A DNA stretch of 64,000 nucleotides, taken from Phoenix dactylifera. Taxonomy: Eukaryota; Streptophyta; Magnoliopsida; Arecales; Arecaceae. How positions within the stretch are numbered: the first letter of the stretch is position 1; the number at the start of each line of letters is the position of its first letter. The position numbers and the translations under genes were made by a program. The stretch covers positions 372,001 through 436,000 of the forward strand of contig NW_024067850.1 in NCBI RefSeq assembly GCF_009389715.1, in the 5' to 3' direction. Of the stretch, positions 35,667 to 45,662 are shown in pieces. The notes below the pieces were generated by a model, which saw only the letters and a program-made list of their open reading frames with translations, ran no database searches and was not told the DNA's origin.

Positions 35667-36660
35667 TCGTCTCGGTGAAACAGCTTTTCTGCACGGTGCA
35701 CCCACCGCATATACGCAACCACGTACGGTTTTACAGTCGTGCGCGCCCTGCCTTCGTGTCATTTGCGTAAGTGGAGGGGGCGAGAAAGTATTTCGCCTGA
35801 CGCTTTTTAAATTCTTTTTGAACTTGCTGGCTAGCAATTTTTCTGGACCATGGGCCACCAGGCGGAGAGGACCTCGATAGTTAGAAAAATCTAGGATTCA
35901 ACGCACGTCTAGTTTGATTCACTTGAAAAACCCAACCTTTCTATTTTTCTAAAGGTCAATGCAGGAGGAAGTGTGAAGGGCAATGATCAACGGGGAGAAG
36001 CTAGCTTACATTCGGTACATCTCAGAAGTTATATATACTCGTGTACAGACTCAATATAAGAAAAATAATGGAGGCTGATTTATGATTACGCTTATAAAGA
36101 AAAATATTATGGTGATACATGTTATGTGATTTCTAAAATCACTGTAACAAAATCATGCTAAAAGAAAAATAATACTGATCGATAAAGGTCATGTTAATAA
36201 AAAAATAATACAGACCGATGCAGGATCAAACAAACAAAAAAAAATATTATAGGCTGATACTGGTTGTTACGTGATCTCAAAAATTACACTAACAACTTCC
36301 GTCTTAGTAGTATCTATGCTTTTTTTTAAAAAAAAATGTTAGCTATTAGGGCCCTAAAATCCAAAATAAACAGAAAATCTTGATATTTCACTGCAACAAA
36401 GAGCAAATTTTGTTGGTGCCCTTTCTATTGCCATTTCTAGTAAGTTTAAGTCTATCGAGTTTGATCTATTTTGGACAGAAAATAGAATTATTGATCAAAC
36501 CATGATGCCTTACTCTCGATGGCAAAATGGTGCTGCCAAGAAAAAGTAATAAAACTATTTTTGATATGACTAGATCTATGCTTGCACATGTTTCTTTATC
36601 AATTTTTTTTTTGGGATGAAGTACGAAGTATTGCAATGTATTAATTAATGGAATAGGATT
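35667..36660. other. Gap between the truncated LINE and the Ty3/gypsy element
   Basis: No gene seen. The segment 36040-36290 has several similar AAAATAATA...GCTGAT words, giving a loosely repetitive look. Confidence 0.4.
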
Positions 36661-36952
36661 CCTACTATTGGGGGAATAAGATTTTTCCCCCCCAAGTGAC
36701 ACAAATGCCCCCAAGAAGCCGCACAATCGCCGACCCTGAACAGACTGAAGTCGGCGTCCGACCTCGGAACGCCCGACCTCAAGACATCCGACCTCGAGAC
36801 TTCCGACCTAGGAAAATTCTGACGCTCAAGGTCTACCCTTGTCAGCCACCTACTACGGCCGTACTCCTCCGAGGTCCAACTGAGGACCATGCCCTGCCAC
36901 TGCTTCAGCATTTATTGCGCATGGCCGCTGTAACCCTCCGGTCCACTCTACA

Positions 36953-37080
36953 ATTAATGTGGATCTCCGGCTTACTCCACCATTAATGCGGATCTCCGGC
37001 TTACTCCACCATTAATGCGGATCTCCGGCTTACTCCACCATTAATGCGGATCTCCGGCTTACTCCACAATTAATACGCAT
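36953..37080. repeat. 29-bp tandem repeat in the LTR U3
   Basis: ATTAATGCGGATCTCCGGCT plus TACTCCACC repeats about four times, upstream of the LTR TATA box, and likewise at about 48966-49095 in the 3' LTR. Its position suits repeated enhancer elements. Confidence 0.85.
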
Positions 37081-37342
37081 GGCTCCTGACATCTACGGAT
37101 CCTCGGCTCTCCACGGCAAGTTAGCCCAGCAGATTCTGGTCAACCATGATAAGTCTCTGATCTCGGCCATACCTCCGACACCAATGCAATGATTCGCCTG
37201 GTAACGTACTGGTTCGGGTTGTACGACGCCCTCGCCGCCGACATCAGCACAATGACTCGCCTGACCATGCGCCGACCTGAGCCACATGCCGAGCCGTACT
37301 ATGGCCTCGCCCTGTTACATCACAGGTAAACCGACCCCCACC

Positions 37343-37350
37343 TATAAAAG
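37343..37350 (+). promoter_or_regulatory. TATA box of the 5' LTR
   Basis: CCTATAAAAGGGAG lies about 330 bp before the LTR end, a suitable place for starting the genomic RNA. The copy in the 3' LTR is at 49354-49360. Confidence 0.7.
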
Positions 37351-37676
37351 GGAGCCTTAGCTTCTCAGGGGGGGAGGAAATTCCGCGCCTTACAAGCACT
37401 GTTCATCTCCTCCTTACACTATCTGCCCCCTCCCTCACTTGAGCGCCGGAGGGCCGGCGCCGGAAAACCCGGCCACCGGCTTGTCTGCAGGCACCCAGAC
37501 GGAGGATGCCGCCCGCTGACGGATTGCTGCCCCGCCGTGAGGATCCCCAGCTCCCTCTCTCCGGCCACCCCAGACGAAGGACGCCGCCCGCCGACTGGTC
37601 GCCGCCCCGCCGTGGTGACCCGCAGCTCCCTCTCCCTCGACCGAAGATTGCCCCCGGGTCCAATTTCCAGCAACAG

Positions 37677-37694
37677 TTGGCGCTAGAGGAAGGG
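37677..37694 (+). other. Putative primer-binding site
   Basis: TTGGCGCTAGAGGAAGGG begins 1 nt after the 5' LTR, where the minus-strand primer tRNA should pair. I cannot assign the tRNA from memory. Confidence 0.6.
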
Positions 37695-37708
37695 CCCGAG
37701 TAGCAGTC

Positions 37709-39250
37709 ATGAAGTTGAGAAGTAAGGGAGCCTCTAACATCTCCCGGCGTCCCCCGCAAAGCCCTGGACACTCTGTCCAGAATTCTCCAACTCCGGCTGA
37801 CCCAGCTCCTCAGATCCAGCCGGAACAGTTCGACGCCCTGGTACAGCAAGTCCAGGCCCTGGCCGCCGCCGTTCAGGGTCTGCGGCGCGAGGAAGCCTTA
37901 CCTACGCTCCCCCCACGGGCCCAGGCCCCGCCGGAGTGTCTGCCCAACGGCCCGGTTTTCCCAAGCCAAAACTTGCATGGCTCCTCCAGAGCCAACAACG
38001 GAGAACGAGCTTCTCCCTGAAGGGAGTTACCGGGAGAAGGTTTCGACCGGAGGCCCCAACTTTCTGAGGCAGAGTCAGCCCCAGACCACCGTGAGCCGGC
38101 GCAAACCACAGCGACAATCCCACGGATGGGGGAGCTCGACCGGAAAGTTGAGTACCTGGAGCGCCAGATTGCGGCGCTCCACAGCAAGAAGGCAAGACAA
38201 GAGGGAGACTTTGAGTTCACTACCAAGTCCCCCTTTTCCCTCCAGATCGAAGATGAGCCGGTTCCCGCGAGGTTCAAAATGCCTCAAGTGGAACCCTACA
38301 GCGGGACGACTGACCCTCTCGACCACCTGGAGAGCTATCGGGCCCTCATGGCCCTACAAGGGTCCTCGGAGGCCATACTTTGCAAGGCCTTCCCAGCAAC
38401 CCTCCGAGGGACCGCTCGGCTTTGGTTTTCGGGACTGAAGCCGAATACGGTGTCCTCTTTTGAGCAACTCGGCAGGCAGTTCGCTACCAACTTCGCTGCC
38501 AGCCGGTACCAGCGACGGACATCAGACTCCCTCCTCGACATCAAACAGAAAGAGGGGGAGTCCCTCAAGGAGTACCTGGATCGCTTCACCGCCGCTACAT
38601 GGGAGGTTCGCGAGCTAGACTAGTCGATAGCCATGTCGGCTCTGAAGACTGGGGTTCGCTCCTACCGATTCCTCTTCTCCATAGAGAAGAGCTTCCCGGC
38701 CGACTTCACCGAAATGTTGGCCCGAGCCCGGAAGTATGCCAAGGCCGAGGAGGCAGTTGCCTCTAGGCGGGGAGCAATCGAGCCCGCCTCTAAGAAGCAG
38801 AAGAAGCGCCGCGAGGAGCGCGGCCAACAGAGGAGCCGATCCCCTCGCCATGAGAAGAATCTCCCCAGACTGAGGGGCCCGCCCCGTCAGCAGGGGCGAC
38901 CTCAGCAGAGGACCCCTCCTCGACCGAGGTCCCCACCGCGGCCTCGGACGTACCCGAGAAAGTACGAGAACTATACACCCGTCAACGCCCCCCGGGCCGA
39001 GATCCTGATGGAAATTGAGGGTCGGGACTTCTTCCGACCCCCGCCGCCTATGCGAGACACGGGATTTCCCCGTAATCCCAGGAAGTACTGTCGCTTCCAC
39101 CGAGACCGCGGGCACGACACGGAGGACTGCTTCCAGCTCCGAGACGAGATAGAAGCACTCATCCGTCGAGGAGTACTCAACCGGTTCGTGAGAAACCGGC
39201 GCGAGGAAAGGAGGCCGGCGGAATATGTCGTACCAACCGAAAATCCGGAC
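37709..39250 (+). pseudogene. Ty3/gypsy gag (interrupted)
   Basis: One reading frame from ATG 37709, broken by TGA at 38018-38020 and TAG at 38621-38623 but otherwise continuous. After a Pro/Gln-rich start and a coiled-coil helix (MGELDRKVEYLERQIAAL) comes the capsid-like retrotransposon gag domain: VEPYSGTTDPLDHLESYRAL, TARLWFSGL and SLKEYLDRFTAA. Next are a basic Arg/Pro-rich segment and CRFHRDRGHDTEDC, the short nucleic-acid-binding motif of this lineage. The structural protein would form the particle; the two stops disable it here. Confidence 0.85.
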
Positions 39251-39359
39251 GACAACATGCCCATTGCCGGCACCATCAACATGATTGGAAGGGCCTCGGC
39301 AGGAGCAGCCGCCCCGGGAGCACCCCCGAAACGCCCACGCACTGATGAAGTCATCTCGT

Positions 39360-39781
39360 TCTCGGACGAGAACTTAGAAGGGGTCGAGACCCCTCACGAT
39401 GACGCTGTGGTCATCTCAATGATTGTAAATAAGTTCAATGTAAAGCGTGTCCTAGTTGACAATGGAAGCTCAGCCAACATTTTGTATTATCATGCCTACC
39501 AAAAAATGGGGTTGACAGAAGGACATCTCCGGAGGATCAACGCCCCACTGGTCGGGTTCACCGGAGATTCGGTCCCGGTCGAAGGTGAGACCAGCTTCCT
39601 TGTCACAGTTGGCCTCGCCCCCCGGGAAAGCACTGTGAGGACGGACTTCCTGGTGGTCCGACTGCCCTCGGTCTACAACGCCATCCTTGGGCGGCCAGGG
39701 CTGAATGCCCTTCGAGCCGTAGTTTCAACCCACCATCTGCTCATGCGGTTCCCCACCGGCCAAGGAGTAGGCGAGGTCTGA
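39360..39781 (+). pseudogene. Ty3/gypsy aspartic protease region
   Basis: Continues the gag frame. RVLVDNGSSANIL holds the active-site Asp in the D-x-G-S-S form common in plant gypsy elements, followed by the beta-rich FLVTVGL and YNAILGRPGLNALRAV. It ends at TGA 39779-39781, with reverse-transcriptase text resuming in the same frame. The stop may be a mutation or a boundary. Confidence 0.8.
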
Positions 39782-41480
39782 GGAGACCAGCTGGTCGCCA
39801 AGCAATGCTACACGGCGGCCCACGGAGTAAAGCAACCGACCGAGGCGACAATCCAGCCAACGGGCCCTTCATTGCCCATAGAAACCCTCGATGCGAGGGA
39901 CACCCTCTGGAAGAAGCAAGTAGAGCCCGGTGAGCTTCTTGTTCAAGTTCCACTAAAAGAAAATTTTTTCGAGCTAACCGTGCAGGTCGGCTCCGGCCTC
40001 GACGCCCGCGAGAGGGATCACCTTGTCAGCTTCCTGCGGGACAATGCTGACGTCTTCGCCTGGTCGCCTGCGGACGTGCCGGGAATTGACCCTGAGGTCA
40101 CGGTTCACCGACTCCAGGTGAGGCCAACCAGCAGGCCTGTAAAGCAGAAGAAAAGGGGCTCCGCCCCGGAGCGGCAACGTGCTGCGGCCGAGGAGGTGGA
40201 CAAACTCCCTGAAGCCGGCTTCATCCGGGAGGTCTCCTACCCGGACTGGCTCGCCAACGTAGTCCTCGTAAAGAAGGCCAACGGAAAATGGCGTATGTGC
40301 GTGGACTACACCGACCTGAACAAGGCCTGCCCGAAAGACAGCTTTCCCCTTCCAAGCATCGACCAGCTCGTTGACTCTACTTCAGGGCACCAACTGCTAA
40401 CTTTTATGGACGCCTTTTCAGGGTACAATCAAATCCGAATGGCGCCAGAAGATGAGGAGAAGACGGCCTTCATCACCGACAAGGGCACCTACTGCTACAA
40501 GGTGATGCCCTTTGGCCTAAAAAACGCTGGGGCCACCTATCAGAGACTGGTCAGCCAAATTTTCAAAGACCAGATCGGCCGAAATATGGAAGTCTACGTG
40601 GACGACATGCTGCTGAAAAGCCGAGCGGCAGAACACCACATAGCCGATCTCGACGAGACATTCGCCAAGCTCAGAAGATACAAAATGAAGCTCAACCCGG
40701 CGAAATGTGCGTTCGGGGTCACCTCGGGCAAGTTCCTGGGTTTCATAGTGACCCAGCGCGGAATTGAAGCCAACCCGGAGAAAATCCGGGCACTGCAAGA
40801 GATGTCGCCTCCGAAGACAGTTAAGGAGGTGCAGCGGCTCGCAGGGCGAGTTGCCGCCTTGGGAAGGTTCGTCTCTCGGTCAGCCGAGCGCTGCCTCCCT
40901 TTCTTCAAAAGCCTCAAACGGCCGAAAGACTTTCGGTGGTCAGAAGAATGCCAGCGAGCCTTTGAAGAGCTCCGGAGCCTTCTGGCCTCTCCCCCGCTGC
41001 TCACCAAGCCCCAGAAGGGCGAGGTTCTTTATCTATACCTGGCCGTCTCCCCGGCCGCAGTGAGCTCAGTCCTCGTCCGGAAGAGGACAAGCTCCAAAAG
41101 CCGGTCTATTACACCAGCCGGGTTCTCAGGGATGCTGAGACCCGATATTCTAAACTTGAGAAGACCATCTTCGCTCTCATCATCTCGGCTCGGAGACTCA
41201 GGCCTTACTTCCAAGCCCACACAATAGCTATATTGACCGACCAGCCTATGAAGCAAATATTGCAAAGGTCGGATCGTGTGGGGAGGATCGCCAAATGGGC
41301 GGTTGAGCTCGGGGAATTTGACCTCGAGTATCGGCCCAGGCCGGCTATCAAGGCCCAAATACTCGCCGACTTCATCGTGGAGTGTACCCTGCCGGACGAC
41401 CCCGAGTTGCCACCCGTATCCGCGGAGGAAGCCCCGAGGCAACCATGGGTCCTGCACTCGGACGGGTCTTCAACCTCGGG
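39782..41480 (+). pseudogene. Ty3/gypsy reverse transcriptase and RNase H
   Basis: Same frame as gag-protease. It reads RMCVDYTDLNKACPKDSFPL, AFSGYNQIRM, MPFGLKNAGATYQRL and YVDDMLLKS, with the catalytic Asp pair kept. The thumb/connection follows, then the gypsy RNase H (FEELRSLLASPPLL, YLYLAVS). Near 41080 one base is missing from the expected frame, so the end of this RNase H (ETRYSKLEKT, IAILTDQPMKQIL) is read in another frame up to about 41400. The frameshift would stop translation at 41225-41227. Confidence 0.88.
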
Positions 41481-43156
41481 GGGGTAGTGGAGCCGGACTC
41501 ATCCTCACCAGTCCAGACGGAGTGGTGGCCGAGCAAGCCTTGCGCCTCAAGTTTCCGGCTTCGAACAACGAGGCCGAGTATGAGGCCCTCATCGCCGGGC
41601 TCAAGCTGGCGAAAGAACTGAAAGTGGAAGACCTGACGGCCTTCAGCGACTCCCAGCTGGTAGTGAACCAGATTCAAGGAGACTTTGAAGCTAAAGAGCC
41701 ATCCATGCAAAAGTATCTCCAAAAGGTGCGGGATCTTACGTCTGCCCTGAATTCTTTCAGTATTCAGTACATTCCCAGGGCGGAAAACTTCAGGGCAGAC
41801 CAGCTGTCCAAATTGGCAACCTCCCGCATGAGCGAGCTTCCCAAGGGAACAACGCTCGAGTATCTTCAGATCCCCAGCACGGAAGAACCCGAGCCCACCA
41901 TGTGCATCGACTCCGAGCCAAGCTGGATCGATGGGCTCGTCTGCTATCTCCAAGACGGGACCTTACCTCATGACGAGACGGAGGCTCGCCGAATCAAGCG
42001 CCAAGCCCCCCGGTATGTCCTGTACGAGAATAGACTTTATCGTCGATCATTCACTTCTCCCCTTCTCAGATGCCTCCGCCCCTCCGAGGCGGACTATGCC
42101 CTCCGAGAGGTCCATGAAGGGATCTACGAAAATCACATGGGGAGTCGGGCACTGGCCCACAAGATCCTGCGGCAAGGATATTACTGGCCCACACTCCAGA
42201 AGGATGCGACGGATTTCGTCCGGAAATGCGATCGGTGCCAGCGAAACGCCAATATCCAGCGCCGACCTTCGGCCCCGCTGACTTCTATCATCGCCCCCTG
42301 GCCGTTTGCCCAATGGGGGATCGACATCCTGGGGCCCTTTCCCCAAGCCTCCGGACAAAGGAAGTTCCTGGTCGTCTCCATCGACTACTTCACCAAATGG
42401 GTCGAGGCCGAACCCGTCGCCCGGATCACCGAGCAAAAGATGCGGGACTTCGTGTGGAAGTCCATAATCTGCAGATTCGGACTACCCCGTATCCTTATAT
42501 CCGACAATGGTCGACAATTTGACAATGTTCATTTAAGGAAATTTTGCTCTGAGCTCGGCATTGATCACCGTTTCACCTCGGTCGCTCACCCCCAGACAAA
42601 CGGGGAAACTGAGGTAACCAATCGCACTATTTTGCAGGGACTCAAGGCTAGGCTTGATCGGTCCAAAGGACAGTGGGTCGAGGACTTGTACAATGTCCTT
42701 TGGGCGTACCGGACCACGTTCCGACTGCCCACAGGAGAGACCCCCTTCAACCTAGCATACGGCACTGAGGCCGTCATCCCGTTGGAGATCGGCCTGCCTT
42801 CTCCAAGGGTGGAGCATTATGACCCCGACACCAATTCCTCCCAGCTCAGGAGCAACTTGGACCTCGTCGAAGAGACACGAGAGGTCGCCCGGGTCCGCAT
42901 GGCAAGATACCAACAGCGAACGGCCCAATACTACAACTCCAGAGTCAAGCCCAAGCTCTTCAAAGTAGGGGACCTTGTCCTCAGAAGAGCCGAGGCTTCT
43001 CAACCAACCGAGCAAGGAAAGCTCGCCCCAAATTGGGAAGGGCCGTATCAAATCGCCCGGGTGCAACGACCAGGGGTGTATAAATTAAAGTCTCTAGAGG
43101 GGACCCTGATCCCGCGAAGCTGGAACTCCGAGAATCTACGAATGTACTACCAGTAA
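41447..43156 (+). pseudogene. Second (archaeal-type) RNase H and integrase
   Basis: After a frame change in the G run at about 41478-41486 one frame stays open to the stop at 43156. First comes the extra RNase H typical of Tat elements: LHSDGSS, NNEAEYEALIAGL, AFSDSQLVVNQI and RADQLSKLA. The integrase follows with its zinc-binding H-H-C-C region (HEGIYENHMG, KCDRCQ), the core with Asp in WGIDILGP, Asp in LISDNGRQF and Glu in NGETEVTN, and a C-terminal GPYQI..VQRPGVYKL segment. The catalytic triad is present. It is a fragment only because of the upstream breaks. Confidence 0.88.
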
Positions 43157-43380
43157 AACCCCTAGGGGTTCAAGACAATCAGGACAATGGGCTCAGTTCC
43201 TTTTCTGCAAATGATTCTCTTATCTTGACGACTGTAATTCTCTTCTAATGTTGGGCCGTCTGTGATCCCCAGATTCCCCGGCCAAAATCGGGATGCCTCG
43301 AGACTCGACCGTAGAGTTCCAAACTCCCTCGACCTCGAGAAGTATCGCAGGACGATGAAACATCAGCTTGACGCAAGGAT

Positions 43381-44220
43381 CCCTCGACTAAGGTCGGGAT
43401 GCCCCGAGGGTCGACCGTAGAGAACCAGACTCCCTCGACCTCGGGAAGAAGCCGTGAGGGGTGGAAAGGGTGGCTCCACCCGGGGCGCCACAAAGTGGAC
43501 CCCCGGGAGCGGTCGACGATCCCCGATCCCCGAAGCGGACAATACTTTCCCTCGACTAAGGTCGGGATGCCCCGAGGGTCGACCGTAGAGAACCAGACTC
43601 CCTCGACCTCGGGAAGAAGCCGTGAGGGGTGGAAAGGGTGGCTCCACCCGGGGCGCCACAAAGTGGACCCCCGGGAGCGGTCGACGATCCCCGATCCCCG
43701 AAGCGGACAATACTTTCCCTCGACTAAGGTCGGGATGCCCCGAGGGTCGACCGTAGAGAACCAGACTCCCTCGACCTCGGGAAGAAGCTGTGAGGGGTGG
43801 AAAGGGTGGCTCCACCCGGGGCGCCACAAAGTGGACCCCCGGGAGCGGTCGACGATCTCCGATCCCCGAAGCGGACAATACTTTCCCTCGACTAAGGTCG
43901 GGATGCCCCGAGGGTCGACCGTAGAGAACCAGACTCCCTCGACCTCGGGAAGAAGCCGTGAGGGGTGAAAAGGGTGGTTCCACCCGGGGCGCCACAAAGT
44001 GGACCCCCGGGAGCGGTCGACGATCTCCGATCCCCGAAGCGGACAATACTTTCCCTCGACTAAGGTCGGGATGCCCCGAGGGTCGACCGTAGAGAACCAG
44101 ACTCCCTCGACCTCGGAAAGAAGCCGTGAGGGGTGGAAAGGGTGGTTCCACCCGGGGCGCCACAAAGTGGACCCCTGGGAGCGGTCGACGATCCCCGACC
44201 CCCGAAGCGGACAATACTTT
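43381..44220. repeat. 168-bp tandem repeat array, five copies
   Basis: The unit beginning CCCTCGACTAAGGTCGGG starts at 43381, 43549, 43717, 43885 and 44053. Copies differ at a few bases only, and diverged partial units flank the array (43270-43380 and 44290-44370). Because 168 is a multiple of 3 and the unit has few stops, long repetitive open frames appear on both strands. They lack any sign of being genes. The array lies just after the integrase. Confidence 0.95.
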
Positions 44221-44370
44221 CTGAAGCAGAGCTCTGCCATTGAACTAGCGCGCGCCCTACTTCGGTAGAACGCCCACAGGCCCGCTGACCTGACACAAGA
44301 CTCCTCGCCTAAGGTTGAGGCGCCCCGGGGTCCGACCAGAGGGTCTCAAGCTCCCTCGGCCTCGAAAAGA

Positions 44371-45400
44371 ACTGTAGATCGATAAAGCCTCCCCAGATCC
44401 TCTCAACTTCGGTGGGTGTCGTCGGGTCCGTGAGAAGCCCGAGCCCCCTCACAAGTCAAAATGACTCCGGAGGACGACGAGGAAGGGAAGCAACCTACCC
44501 CGCCATGTGAAACACAACTCCGAGAATGCAAGAGGTACCTCCAACTCGATGCCCTCCTTGTCAAATTTTATCTACATACCGCTAATCATCTAACGTTGGA
44601 GTCCTATCTCGCCCCAAAGTCGGGCTACTCCAATGGGTCGGCTTAAGACCGATCTCCTAACTACATTATGCATACTCCGTTCGCCCCCAAAATCAAGTCT
44701 CAACTTGAACAAAGTCTCCGTAAGTTAGGGCCCAACTCGGCCCCCATACATAGACTCCGATGTCTAACTGAGAAAGCGGTCCCGGCTGCAAGTGCACCAG
44801 CCGAACACAGATACTAAGGCGATCTTCAGAGATTCCAGCCTTACTCACTGAAATCTCGGCAGAGTCCGAGAGCGATAACTATGAAAACCTTCGGCGATAA
44901 TTCGACTATTAGCCCGCGCTCCCTACAAAGGACCCGAAAGTCAAGTTCGGAAACCCGACTAGACTCCCCCGAATAGCTGCACGAACAGACCTAGCCCGGT
45001 CCTACTCGAAGGGCTAAGGCCCGACCTCAATGCCTTGGATTTTCCTAAAGGCCGAACGTGACGACTTTCAAGATCCGAGTTATAGGACTTAGAAAAATTT
45101 CTGGAAACCTAAGCTCGGAGCTCCCTTTGCTCGGAATGACTAAGATCCGAGAAGGCTAAGGTATAACTCGGGAAAAGGGCAACTTCGTTAAGTGGCCCGA
45201 GAACTAAAATACAGAGTTAGAGGTCGTCGAGGCGGTTAGCTAAGACCCTAGCCTCATTCACGACAAGAAAGGGAAAGACGAGCACAAAATGACAAAAGTA
45301 TTTTTCATTGACAAAGGGCCGAAAGGCCAATTACAAAATTGGAGGTCGGCCATTCAAGAGCCGACCTCGGATACAGTGAAAAAGAAAAAATACGCCAAGT
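44371..45400. other. Non-coding spacer of the Ty3/gypsy element
   Basis: GC-rich DNA with no convincing frame, full of CCGAC/CTCGG words. It separates the tandem array from the 3' end of the antisense gene. Confidence 0.5.
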
Positions 45401-45401
45401 C

Positions 45402-45662
45402 TTAAGCGGCGGCAGTAACATCCGCGGGGTCGTCCGTGGCGATGGCCTCAAGACCTTCAGCCGGCACAGGCTCGGGGTCTTCTCCAACTGGCTTAGCACT
45501 TCCCAGATCATGCCATCCCCCTTTCCGTTTCAAGTCAGCACCTTTCTTTCTCCCTGACTTGTCTTGCCCACGCTTCTTTAGCATCTCTATCAGGGAAGGA
45601 TCCATCTTCTCCGCCTGTGCCTCCACAATCTCGCCCGCTGACATGAAAAAATACGCCAAGCC
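45402..45662 (-). pseudogene. Duplicated C-terminal segment of the antisense gene
   Basis: In the same frame directly after the antisense gene's TAA, 86 more codons read MSAGEIVEAQAEKMDPSLIE, a Lys/Arg-rich part, and then a near copy of the gene's own ending (EDPEPVPAEGLEAIATDD versus PDPEPVPAEDPEVITVPDD), again followed by TAA and CTTGGCGTATTTTTTC. A tandem duplication placed a second stop-bearing end on the gene. It may be an older C-terminus. Confidence 0.6.

Larger units (their letters stand above)
36666..37675 (+). repeat. 5' long terminal repeat
   Basis: Matches 48681-49687 nearly base for base. It starts TATTGGGGG (the 3' copy keeps TGTTGGGGG) and ends CAGCAACA, so the canonical TG is mutated here. 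A TATA box (TATAAAAG) is at 37343-37350, and a 29-bp tandem repeat at 36953-37080. Confidence 0.95.

Noticed and set aside
35355-35858. Continuous minus-strand frame of 167 codons
   Set aside because: It crosses the right border of the truncated LINE, so it is a chimera of host DNA and RNase H remnant; the RNase H text itself needs two frames.
37403-37849. Minus-strand frames across the 5' LTR end
   Set aside because: Shadow frames in GC-rich LTR and gag sequence, opposite to the real gag.
43245-44240. Minus-strand open frame of 331 codons, and a second of 283 codons, made of repeated blocks
   Set aside because: Both are by-products of the 168-bp tandem array (168 = 3 x 56), as is the plus-strand frame at 43399-43968. 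No start context, domain or unequal codon conservation supports a gene.
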